NCBI GenBank assembly: GCA_026394315.1
Contig: JAPKYM010000304.1
Coordinates: 1-6,507, forward strand
Origin: Candidatus Bathyarchaeota archaeon
GTDB lineage: Archaea; Thermoproteota; Bathyarchaeia; 40CM-2-53-6; RBG-13-38-9
Length of the DNA: 6,507 bases
Direction: 5' to 3'
In this document: piece by piece, positions 1-6,048 of the stretch
Layout of the letters: each line of letters opens with the position of its first letter
Position numbering within the stretch: the first letter of the stretch is position 1
Program-made: the position numbers and the translations under genes
The notes under the pieces: model-generated
The model's input: only the letters and a program-made list of their open reading frames with translations
Told to the model about the DNA's origin: nothing
The model's database searches: none

Positions 1-30
1 CTCTCTCATCCTATCTTAATCGTCCCTAAC

Positions 31-1179
31 TTACCTTACTTCTTCGAAGGTCAGTATTTTCAGATTGGCGGGTTTCTTGGCCACGTTTGAGATGCGGTCT
101 CCAACTATAATCGCTATCTTCTTCTCCTCAGCGATGTCGAGCATTCTCTGCGTTATTATGCCGTCGAATACGACGGCGTTTACGCCGTCTGATTCTTTGA
201 GTCTCTCAGCGAGTTCACTGACAGGCATCCTATTCTTTGGGGCCCCGTTGGCATCGAAGGTGATTGCCTCCAAGGTCTCCTTGAGCTCATTGACAGCCTC
301 CATTATGAACTGGGCCTGAGGCGGACCTACGGGTTGCTTGGGTGCCTCCAACTTCTTTCCAGCTTGCACCTTTTCTCTGAGGCATCTCATCACCTCTTTT
401 GGTGTTAGGTCCTCAACCTCTTTTCCGGGCGGTGCTCTTGTAATGTAGTCTAGCTCAGCGACTTGCGTCAGTTCCTTGAGTATGAGGTCTCCGCCTCGGT
501 CTCCGTCGAGGAAGGCTGTCACTTCCTTGTTCTTGCATAGAGAGATGATAGTCTGTGGAACCTTTGTTCCTTCCATCCCAATTGCATTTTTTATTCCGCA
601 TTTTAGAAGATTAATGACGTCTGCTCTTCCCTCGACAATTATTATGGAACCACTTGATCCCACTTCTGGGCCTGCAGGAAGCTCTTCTGAGCCGAATTTT
701 AGAACGTCACTCGGCCTAACAGAGTCCGAGACCTCTCTGATGACCTCGTCAGTGCTAGGGGTTGATTCGACCATCCAACCTTGAAGTATCTGTTTGGCCT
801 TGCCCCTTATAACTTGTCTTTTCTCATCGCGTTCATCTTGCATTGGCTCAAGCGTGATCTTTGCATCGCAGGGACCTATTCTGTCGACGCTTTCAACAGC
901 GGCCGCTATTATTGCTGTTGAAGTCTTGTCTAAGCTAGAGGGGATTATGATCTCGCCTGTCGTTCGGTCGTTCTTTGACTCCAGTCTTATTCCTATTCGA
1001 CCTAGTCTTCCACTCTTCTGGAGTTCCCTTAGATCAAGGTCAGGACCGAAGAGCCCTTCGGTCTGCCCGAAGATTGCGCCGATAACATCAGGTTTCTCGA
1101 CAACACCCTCCACATCATATCTTGCCCGAATTAGGTATTTGGTGGTCGGTGCAAATTTTCCATTGTCTTGCATAAGCAT
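31..1179 (-). CDS. dnaG: Archaeal DnaG primase (Toprim domain, exosome-associated type)
   Basis: Archaeal DnaG, 382 residues. In archaea this family makes short RNA primers in vitro and is also a stable subunit of the RNA exosome, bound through Csl4. The N-terminal region (about 1-165) contains the family signature KYLIRARYDVEGVVEKPDVI followed by IGAIFGQTEGL. The Toprim core follows: IIIVEGRADV at 179-188 with catalytic Glu183, and LDGDRGG at 224-230 supplying the metal-binding DxD. A hydrophilic linker with many Pro and Lys (about 272-290) leads to a C-terminal domain (about 290-382) containing VVFDGIITQRMLDIAEEK. Length and domain order are normal and no defect is seen. A strong GGAGGT site lies 3 bases before the first ATG and 9 before the second ATG (codon 3, position 1173), so 1173 may be the real start. 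It is last in the apparent tyrS-Toprim-dnaG operon, 25 bases after the Toprim stop. Identification is by motif and is firm. Confidence 0.96.
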   Translation of the reverse strand: MLMQDNGKFAPTTKYLIRARYDVEGVVEKPDVIGAIFGQTEGLFGPDLDLRELQKSGRLGRIGIRLESKNDRTTGEIIIPSSLDKTSTAIIAAAVESVDRIGPCDAKITLEPMQDERDEKRQVIRGKAKQILQGWMVESTPSTDEVIREVSDSVRPSDVLKFGSEELPAGPEVGSSGSIIIVEGRADVINLLKCGIKNAIGMEGTKVPQTIISLCKNKEVTAFLDGDRGGDLILKELTQVAELDYITRAPPGKEVEDLTPKEVMRCLREKVQAGKKLEAPKQPVGPPQAQFIMEAVNELKETLEAITFDANGAPKNRMPVSELAERLKESDGVNAVVFDGIITQRMLDIAEEKKIAIIVGDRISNVAKKPANLKILTFEEVR

Positions 1180-1182
1180 ATA

Positions 1183-1188
1183 ACCTCC
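1183..1188 (-). promoter_or_regulatory. Shine-Dalgarno site of dnaG
   Basis: On the minus strand this reads GGAGGT, a full match to the anti-Shine-Dalgarno end of archaeal 16S rRNA. The spacing is 3 bases to the ATG at 1179 and 9 bases to the ATG at 1173, which favours the second start. It lies in the 25-base gap after the Toprim gene and shows that dnaG has its own initiation site within the operon. Confidence 0.7.
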
Positions 1189-1204
1189 AATTCGAATTCA
1201 CTCT

Positions 1205-1681
1205 CTAATGTGACCGTGATATGGGATTCTTGTGCCTACGCATCCTTAAAAGGTATTTCCTTTCAATCGCCCTAATGTGGACGGATGCCGACTCCAACCT
1301 CAGCTTTTCGACATAATCTGCAAGTTCTTCCACAGCCCTTATCTCGGATCGGGAGAGTGCCTTGAGCCTCTTCCATATCGTGAGGTCAACCTTTACTTTC
1401 ATTCGTGACATTTCGTCAATCAGTTTGGCAGCCAAACGGACCCCTTCTCCGTCGAAATCCGTCAATACAGTCACCTCACGATGATCGATGAAGCGCGATG
1501 CAAAGTCGTAGAACCCGTCTCCTCGAGCCTTGAGGCAGACGATCTTTCCGAGAATTTTCAGTTGTCTGAGAGCGTCTTTGTCCTTTCTTCCTTCAACAAT
1601 AATTGGGATCCCAGTCTGTGAGCGACCAATCAGCTTGGCCAGTGTTCTTTCTATTTCTTCGAGTTTGCGTACCGCACAATC
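1205..1681 (-). CDS. Small archaeal Toprim-domain protein, no canonical start codon visible
   Basis: The open frame runs from 1681 (just after an in-frame TGA at 1684-1682) to the TAG at 1207-1205, 158 codons. Counting from 1681, it has the two Toprim motifs: IPIIVEGRKD at 25-34 with the expected catalytic Glu30, and LTDFDGEG at 73-80 supplying the metal-binding DxD. The C-terminal half (IWKRLKALSRSEIRAVEEL) matches small archaeal primase-like Toprim proteins, whose cellular role is not settled. The only ATG, GTG or TTG near the front is GTG1474, between the two Toprim motifs. Starting there would give an 89-residue fragment without the catalytic Glu, so I reject it. Further upstream I see only CTG, ATA and ATT codons; the ATA at 1654 overlaps the tyrS stop as ATAG. 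The N-terminal segment VRKLEEIERTLAKL looks natural for the family, so the coding part is nearly whole and only the start seems lost or non-canonical. It overlaps tyrS by about 30 bases and precedes dnaG. Confidence 0.8.
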   Translation of the reverse strand, partial: DCAVRKLEEIERTLAKLIGRSQTGIPIIVEGRKDKDALRQLKILGKIVCLKARGDGFYDFASRFIDHREVTVLTDFDGEGVRLAAKLIDEMSRMKVKVDLTIWKRLKALSRSEIRAVEELADYVEKLRLESASVHIRAIERKYLLRMRRHKNPISRSH

Positions 1682-2532
1682 TCAATTAGGGGGTTTGCTC
1701 TGACCTCTTTGGGGGGACAAAAGGCGTTCTTGATCTTCTGTCTTATCTCTTCAGGCATATCATGAATGAGAATGGAGCTTCCCGCAATGCTCTTTGACAT
1801 CTTCGCCCCTATACGCATGTTCATCTCCTTGTCTTCATCGAATTCTCCTATAGGTGTCTCGGCAGGTCCTGTCAATCCTGTAAGTAAGGGGGTGTGTATA
1901 CATGCAGGTTTCCTCCATCCCATCTTATCCGCTGCCTCTCGTGCCAACATGTGAGCCTTTCTCTGATCGATCCCGGAACAAGCGATGTCAATGTTCATCT
2001 GAAATATGTCAGCAGCCTGCATACACGGGTAGATCAGGGCCGCCGCCTCGATCTCGGCCTCGCTTAGCCTTCTACCCATTATGGGCAAAGCTCTCAGAAC
2101 TCTATTGACGCTGGCACTCTTTGCTATCCTTACAACCTTCTCCCAATAATCGACCTTCCCGGCCAAGTCGGATGCCCATACATACCTGACCTTCTGCGGG
2201 TCAAGACCTATGCTGGTGAAGCATTCCCTGAAGTATCCGCCACAGAACCTGATCTTCTCCATGTCCCCCCCTAACTTATTATTAATCAGGGAATGCCAGT
2301 CTGCAAGGAATATCGTGAATTCGAAACCTGCTTCGACAAGATCTTTGATCTTTCTTCCACATACAAGTCCCATTCCCAGATGCATCATACCTGAACATTC
2401 AAAGCCCCAGTAGGCTTTCGGCCTTGGTGATGTGGCTAGCAGATCCCTAATCTCATCAAGTGTGATAATCTCCTCTGCGTTCCTTGTGACAAGAGATAGT
2501 CTTTCAACGATATCCATAGAATCCACTGGCAT
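1651..2532 (-). CDS. tyrS: Tyrosyl-tRNA synthetase, catalytic domain only (C-terminus missing)
   Basis: Class I TyrRS of the archaeal/eukaryal type, which charges tRNA-Tyr with tyrosine in the cytoplasm. Visible are YWGFECSGMMHLG at 41-53, holding the tyrosine-binding Tyr41 and the HIGH-like motif HLGM (51-54); LADWH at 76-80; YPCMQAADIF at 168-177 with Tyr168, Gln172 and Asp175 in the tyrosine-pocket positions; GIDQRKAHMLARE at 187-199; and the KMSKS loop at 244-248. The frame then ends at 293, right after NPLIEIVRYANSKK. Archaeal TyrRS normally continue for roughly 65-100 more residues, forming the domain that reads the tRNA-Tyr anticodon (in the Methanocaldococcus enzyme the G34-contacting residues lie there). 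That part is absent in every frame, because the Toprim gene begins at once. The start is ATG 2532, with an alternative ATG at codon 6 (2517). First gene of the operon. It may be a deletion product, an assembly error or a genuinely minimal enzyme. Confidence 0.93.
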   Translation of the reverse strand: MPVDSMDIVERLSLVTRNAEEIITLDEIRDLLATSPRPKAYWGFECSGMMHLGMGLVCGRKIKDLVEAGFEFTIFLADWHSLINNKLGGDMEKIRFCGGYFRECFTSIGLDPQKVRYVWASDLAGKVDYWEKVVRIAKSASVNRVLRALPIMGRRLSEAEIEAAALIYPCMQAADIFQMNIDIACSGIDQRKAHMLAREAADKMGWRKPACIHTPLLTGLTGPAETPIGEFDEDKEMNMRIGAKMSKSIAGSSILIHDMPEEIRQKIKNAFCPPKEVRANPLIEIVRYANSKK

Positions 2533-2540
2533 CGCTAATC

Positions 2541-2560
2541 AAGCGGCGCGCGCGCCGCTT
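2541..2560. repeat. Perfect 20-bp GC-rich palindrome in the tyrS leader
   Basis: AAGCGGCGCGCGCGCCGCTT is its own reverse complement across all 20 bases. The centre (2546-2555) is strictly alternating G and C, a sequence type prone to cruciform or left-handed DNA. It ends 8 bases before the tyrS ATG. If tyrS is transcribed from the TATA-like site at 2612-2617 it lies in the mRNA leader as a possible hairpin. If the weaker CTTTTAAG next to it (2559-2566) is the TATA box, the palindrome overlaps the promoter and could be an operator. The function is not known. Confidence 0.75.
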
Positions 2561-2611
2561 AAAAGTCTAGTCACTCACAAAGCCTAAACTTAAACTGTGC
2601 ATGTTAACTCA

Positions 2612-2617
2612 TTTATA
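2612..2617 (-). promoter_or_regulatory. TATA-like promoter element for tyrS operon
   Basis: The minus strand reads CCTATAAATG here, a good archaeal TATA core. Transcription would begin about 25 bases downstream, near 2588, giving a leader of roughly 55 bases before the tyrS ATG. The same bases read ATTTATAG on the plus strand and could also serve the plus-strand region to the right. Direction cannot be decided from sequence alone. Confidence 0.4.
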
Positions 2618-2626
2618 GGACAGTCT

Positions 2627-2878
2627 AGAGTCTACACCCTCTAGGCGGGCGCCAGTATCTGCCTGCCTCCGAGAGAACCCGATTAAGTGGGGCGACGCCC
2701 CTCAATGAAGTTTGGGTGTTAGTGTTGTAGGCGACATCACCCCGCCGCCTCCAGGCGGCGTGGCGAGACCCGCGTGGTTAGCGGCACAAGACCCGAAACA
2801 GGAGATGGGATCAGCCTACGATAGAAGCCCACACCTTGACATCAGCGTCTCGAAGGGATCCCTTTGGTAGACTCTACC
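2627..2878 (+). ncRNA. Candidate structured RNA or long structured 5' leader, family unknown
   Basis: The 359-base gap 2533-2891 holds no credible gene. From 2627 on it is GC-rich and folds densely: 2627-2635 with 2867-2875 (9 bp closing helix), 2643-2650 with 2661-2668 (8 bp), 2677-2682 with 2712-2717 (6 bp), 2689-2693 with 2697-2701, 2723-2732 with 2814-2823 (10 bp enclosing a domain), 2743-2749 with 2754-2760 (7 bp, TCCA loop) and 2770-2773 with 2781-2784. The four wobble pairs (2647/2664, 2681/2713, 2724/2822, 2726/2820) are all G-U on the plus strand and would be A-C on the minus strand, so the plus strand is the likely RNA. The region runs to within about 13 bases of the AN1-M50 ATG, with no clear promoter between them, so it could be that gene's leader. 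I could not match it to SRP RNA, canonical RNase P RNA, 5S rRNA or tRNA. Ends are approximate. Confidence 0.5.
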
Positions 2879-2891
2879 CTGGGGCCTGATC

Positions 2892-3671
2892 ATGGTAACC
2901 TGTCACAAGTGCGGTGAACCGTCAGATCTTCCGTTCGTGTGCAACTACTGTCATCAGCCATATTGCATAAGTCACAGACTCCCGGAAGCACATAGATGTG
3001 TTGGCCTGAATTTAGCGGTAAGACCGGCACTTTCTCGGCAAAGTTCATTTGAACCGAAAATCAGGCGATCCTTAAAGCCAGTCCTTCAGAGCATCTTTGA
3101 TCTAGGTGAGACTCAACAGATCATCGTTGCTTGGTTAGTAATCAGTCTCTGCTTCTCAGCAAGTGCAACAGCATCATTGCAGATATTCACTCAGAGATTC
3201 ATGGTTTCTCTCTTAACAGTTGGGCTAGGGTTCGTGCTACACGAGTTGGCACACAAGTACACGGCTCAGAGATATGGCTGCATATCAGGCTTCAGAATCT
3301 GGCCGGCGGGACTGGGCCTAGCACTCAGCTTGGCTATTCTCTCTCGAGGTAGTTTGATATTTGCTGCACCAGGTGCCGTGTATATAACCCGCAGGAGTGG
3401 TGGTGGACTCTCTCGCCGCGAAAATGGGATCATCTCAGCCTCAGGTGTTTCGATGAACTTGCTTCTGGCATTCGTGTTCTGGCTGGTGTCGGTTTTGGGA
3501 GGTTCTGTTGGAAGCATCGGTCGTTTCGGTTCGACCGTCAATCTTTGGTTGGCAGCCTTCAATTTGATCCCAGTCTCACAGCTTGACGGTGCCAAGGTCA
3601 TGGCATGGAACATGAAAGTCTGGGTGATCATGACCGCCTCGGCTTGGCTTGGGCTTCTCTTCTTAGCCTGA
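2892..3671 (+). CDS. AN1-type zinc finger fused to M50 (site-2-protease-like) membrane metalloprotease
   Basis: 259 residues, two modules. Residues 4-36 form a complete AN1 zinc finger: Cys4-x2-Cys7, Cys17-x2-Cys20, Cys25, His28, His34 and Cys36 at the family spacing. After a basic linker (about 40-70) comes a polytopic membrane part with hydrophobic stretches near 78-98, 103-118, 137-160, 180-203, 213-228 and 242-258. HELAH at 117-121 inside a membrane segment is the zinc-binding HExxH of site-2-protease-type enzymes. NLIPVSQLDG at 224-233 is the matching second motif, whose Asp232 is the expected third zinc ligand. Such enzymes cut membrane proteins within the bilayer. The AN1 finger, cytoplasmic in most topologies, would dock a partner or substrate; that is inference. 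The start is ATG 2892, with a GGGG run at 2881-2884 as a possible ribosome site. The gene stands alone and converges on the AOR gene, with only 4 bases between stop codons. Confidence 0.9.
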   Translation: MVTCHKCGEPSDLPFVCNYCHQPYCISHRLPEAHRCVGLNLAVRPALSRQSSFEPKIRRSLKPVLQSIFDLGETQQIIVAWLVISLCFSASATASLQIFTQRFMVSLLTVGLGFVLHELAHKYTAQRYGCISGFRIWPAGLGLALSLAILSRGSLIFAAPGAVYITRRSGGGLSRRENGIISASGVSMNLLLAFVFWLVSVLGGSVGSIGRFGSTVNLWLAAFNLIPVSQLDGAKVMAWNMKVWVIMTASAWLGLLFLA

Positions 3672-3675
3672 TTAT

Positions 3676-5454
3676 TCAGACGCTTGATATCTGACCCTTT
3701 GACAGAACCTTGGCGAAGTAGAGCTCAACACCTTCTCTCAATGTATTTTCTTGAAGGTTACCTAGTGACGTTGGGGTTTCAAGAATTCTTCTAGGGATTC
3801 TTAGAGAATCAGGATTGAACCCTTCTCGGATCTTGAATTCATTCTTCATCTTCAGGATCTCATGACCCGTGTTCATCAGCTTCTTTTGGTCGAATTCGTA
3901 ACCGACAGTTGACAGTGCTTTGATGACAAACTCTGGAGTGTAGTTGTTTCTTGCAAAGAAGCATACCACAAGGCTGGATAGTATTTGGCGCCATCGCTCT
4001 TCCGCAAGGAGTAAATCGACTATCTTCTCAATCTCGAGAGGTTCTTTTGTGAGGGAGGCTTTCTGATCGATGCTGTAACCGGCGCTGTCAAGGTGACTGT
4101 GACGCGCACCTACGAGAAAGCCCAAGTATGCTGCAGGCCCAGTATGGTAGCCGGGCATCTCATTCCCGCCGAAAGCCAAAGCGAAGTCCCCTCCTCCGTA
4201 CTTGGTGGACGCATATTCCACACCCTTACCAAGTGCCAGGTAGAAATCGTTCGGCTGTTCAACGATCATCCTTATGGCTTGGAGATACTGCTCTACATCC
4301 CCCCAAGACAGCCTCAATCGAACCTCTTTCTCGGAGATGAGTTGCTTCTCCTGGGCTTCTGTAGCCCAAGCCAGAATTAGGCCGGTGCTCATTGCATCTA
4401 GACCTTGAATCTCAACCTCATCCAAGAGTCTCAGCAGGCCGCTCGGGTCGGCTACTTCAAGCATTGACCCTAAAGCATAGATGAGTTCGTAGTCATACGA
4501 GATCATGCATGTCTTGAAGAATAGTGGCTCAGAGACGTAAGGCTCTCTTAAGGCCGCCAAGTGTATGCAGCTTACTGGACAATGAGAACATGCAACCCTT
4601 CTGCCAAGATAGTTTTTGGCAAAACTTTCGCCAGAGATGTTTTCTGCTTTCTCAAAGTGACTCTTCATTAGATTCTTGGTGGGCAGACTCCTTGATTCAT
4701 TCAGGACGTTGATGTTCATAGGTGTTCCCAGCTCATGATACTTCTTCATGGCTGGGGACTTTGTAACACTCTTGAAGATTTCCTCGTAGGCTTCACGGTA
4801 GGCTCCTGGATCTTTAACTTTCAGGCGGCGCTTTCCAGAGACCACCAAAGCCTTGAGCTTCTTGCTTCCGAAGACAGCCCCTAAACCAAGCCTGCCAAAG
4901 TGCCTGTAAGTCTCTGTTATCACAGAGGCATATGAGATGAGCCTCTCTCCCGCTCTTCCGATCCTCATGATCGTCCTGATTCCCGATCCGGCTTCCCTCT
5001 CTCTGATGACTCTGCCCACAGTGTAGCTGTTTCCCATACCCCAAAGCACGGACGCGACCCGAAACTCCAATTTCTCTCCATGGATCGAGATGTAGACTGG
5101 CGTGTCACTGGAGCCCTTTATCACTATGGCTCCGTAGCCTGCGAGCCGGATGGCTGTTGCGCTTCTGCCTCCAGCGTGACTCTCGCCGAGATTTCCTGTC
5201 AGTGGAGACTTGAACATGGCAACGGTCTTCGAGGCCAAGGGATATACACCGTTTAGTGGACCTACTGCAAAGACTATCGGATTCTCCGGGCCCAAGGGCG
5301 CAGCGCCTTTGGGGCATTCCTGCAAGAGTAGTTTTGAAGCTACACCTGTTCCGCCCAGGTAGGTCTCGAAGAGATCGGGTCGCTCTTCAGTCCAGAAGCT
5401 TCTATTTGTCAGATCGACGTAAAGAATCCTGCACAGAGTGTCGCCACTAATCAA
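3676..5454 (-). CDS. aor: Aldehyde:ferredoxin oxidoreductase family tungsten enzyme
   Basis: AOR-family enzyme: a tungsten (rarely molybdenum) bis-pyranopterin oxidoreductase, typically oxidising aldehydes to acids in the cytoplasm with electrons leaving through an iron-sulfur cluster. I chose TTG 5454, giving 592 residues that begin near the family's usual ILYVDLT segment; TTG 5478 and GTG 5466 are also in frame. GGTG lies 9 bases before TTG 5454, and the start then overlaps the ferredoxin stop by 8 bases (TTGATTAG), suggesting coupled translation. Numbering from 5478, visible features are SPLTGNLGESHAGGRSATAI at 91-110 (cofactor-binding domain), the cluster ligands Cys297-x2-Cys300-x3-Cys304 with the fourth at Cys506, YDYELIYALGS at 328-338, the pterin-domain segment GLDAMSTG at 359-366, and EMPGYHTGP at 440-448. 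All key motifs are present. The exact substrate cannot be told. The upstream four-cluster ferredoxin is the likely partner. Confidence 0.93.
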   Translation of the reverse strand: MISGDTLCRILYVDLTNRSFWTEERPDLFETYLGGTGVASKLLLQECPKGAAPLGPENPIVFAVGPLNGVYPLASKTVAMFKSPLTGNLGESHAGGRSATAIRLAGYGAIVIKGSSDTPVYISIHGEKLEFRVASVLWGMGNSYTVGRVIREREAGSGIRTIMRIGRAGERLISYASVITETYRHFGRLGLGAVFGSKKLKALVVSGKRRLKVKDPGAYREAYEEIFKSVTKSPAMKKYHELGTPMNINVLNESRSLPTKNLMKSHFEKAENISGESFAKNYLGRRVACSHCPVSCIHLAALREPYVSEPLFFKTCMISYDYELIYALGSMLEVADPSGLLRLLDEVEIQGLDAMSTGLILAWATEAQEKQLISEKEVRLRLSWGDVEQYLQAIRMIVEQPNDFYLALGKGVEYASTKYGGGDFALAFGGNEMPGYHTGPAAYLGFLVGARHSHLDSAGYSIDQKASLTKEPLEIEKIVDLLLAEERWRQILSSLVVCFFARNNYTPEFVIKALSTVGYEFDQKKLMNTGHEILKMKNEFKIREGFNPDSLRIPRRILETPTSLGNLQENTLREGVELYFAKVLSKGQISSV

Positions 5455-5878
5455 TTTTCTCGACACCAGCAGGCTCAATCTTTAGGACGTCGTAAGGGCA
5501 GTGTTGCACGCAAAGTCCACAGTGAGTGCAGACTATCGGCTTGTTCTTCTCCTCGTCCCAGAAGATCGCTCTAAGGGTGCAAGCGTCGATACAATTGCCG
5601 CATCCAATGCATTTCTTTTGATCAAGTATCACGCCTCCATGGGCTCGCTTACTTAAGGCATCGGTCGGGCAGCTCTTCAAACAAGCTGGATCGGTGCAAC
5701 CTCTGCAGACTATGACTATGAACCCACGTTCAACTCCACCAGCTGAGTTCACTTGAATGGCAGATCTTCCAAGACCGGCTTCTCCAAATCTTCTCGCACA
5801 AGCGAACATGCAACATTGACAGCCAACGCATAAGTTGACGTCTCTGACTGACATTCGTCCTTGAAGAACCCTCTGCAA
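5447..5878 (-). CDS. Four-cluster [4Fe-4S] polyferredoxin, electron-transfer partner of the AOR
   Basis: About 143 residues with sixteen cysteines in four cluster groups. Numbered from the in-frame TTG at 5893 they are Cys22-25-28-32, Cys63-66-71-75 (CxxCx4CxxxC), Cys95-98-101-105 and Cys122-125-128-132. This is the DmsB/HycB/CooF-like layout of soluble electron-transfer subunits. I see no signal peptide or membrane segment, so it should be cytoplasmic. A perfect GGAGGT lies at 5886-5891, seven bases before TTG 5878, so I use that start; TTG 5893 (before the site) and ATG 5854 are alternatives. The AOR gene follows with overlap, so the pair should form one complex. Bacterial AorAB systems have the same pairing of a four-cluster AorA with a tungsten AorB, and there AorA can polymerise into a filament. 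Similar behaviour here is inference. There is an extra Cys27 beside the first group. Confidence 0.93.
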   Translation of the reverse strand: MQRVLQGRMSVRDVNLCVGCQCCMFACARRFGEAGLGRSAIQVNSAGGVERGFIVIVCRGCTDPACLKSCPTDALSKRAHGGVILDQKKCIGCGNCIDACTLRAIFWDEEKNKPIVCTHCGLCVQHCPYDVLKIEPAGVEKID

Positions 5879-5885
5879 CTTCGTG

Positions 5886-5891
5886 ACCTCC
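5886..5891 (-). promoter_or_regulatory. Shine-Dalgarno site deciding the ferredoxin start
   Basis: The minus strand reads GGAGGT, then seven bases, then TTG (5878-5876). The same hexamer precedes dnaG. It argues against TTG 5893, which would put the site inside the coding region, and against ATG 5854, which lies over 30 bases away. Confidence 0.6.
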
Positions 5892-5935
5892 AATATTGTC
5901 TACCTATATTCTTGTATTCCGGTTGTGGATGATAG

Positions 5936-5942
5936 AATATTA
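5936..5942 (-). promoter_or_regulatory. Possible TATA element of the ferredoxin-AOR operon
   Basis: The minus strand reads TAATATT. A start of transcription about 25 bases on (near 5914) would leave the GGAGGT site within a leader of about 36 bases. A second AT-rich block (AATATAGG, 5903-5910) would put the start too close to that site. The Tfx-family gene lies opposite, so this 200-base divergent region is the natural place for its binding. The call is weak. Confidence 0.3.
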
Positions 5943-6036
5943 CCATACGCCTCTATTGAATGTTGTTCGTATTACTTTGCTTGCCGATTCTTCAGATCTC
6001 CAGTAGCGCGCACTTCGACACTCGAGAGCTCAAAAG

Positions 6037-6048
6037 AAAGGTTATTAG
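6037..6048 (+). promoter_or_regulatory. Possible BRE/TATA element of the tfx-like gene
   Basis: The plus strand has a purine run (AAAAGAAAG, 6032-6040, BRE-like) followed by GTTATTAG (6041-6048). Transcription starting about 25 bases later, near 6070, would leave a leader of about 10 bases before ATG 6080. That agrees with the absence of a Shine-Dalgarno site there. The TATA match is imperfect. Confidence 0.3.

Noticed and set aside
1205..1474. An 89-residue gene starting at GTG 1474
   Set aside because: It begins between the two Toprim motifs and omits the catalytic Glu. The same frame continues open and family-like to 1681.
1651..1690. A programmed minus-one frameshift making a TyrRS-Toprim fusion as the main explanation
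   Set aside because: The frames are related by minus one, but no good slippery heptamer is present (TCG AAG AAA TAG) and a simple deletion explains both damaged ends. It is kept only as an option.
2750..2830. 5S rRNA-like stretch (CCCGAAACAGGAGAT resembling CCCGAACACGGAAGAT)
   Set aside because: The rest of the 5S sequence and its closing helix are missing. The match is short and imperfect.
2853..2864. AAGGGATCCCTT palindrome as a terminator
   Set aside because: It lacks a following T-run and sits just before a start codon. It is treated as part of the structured region.
2640..2880. SRP RNA
   Set aside because: The conserved helix 8 sequence (GGAAG flanked by CAGG and AGCAGCC) and the Alu-domain motif are absent on both strands.
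3266..3631. A minus-strand frame of 121 codons opposite the protease
   Set aside because: It lies wholly antisense to a gene with clear zinc-finger and HExxH motifs and has no recognisable domain.
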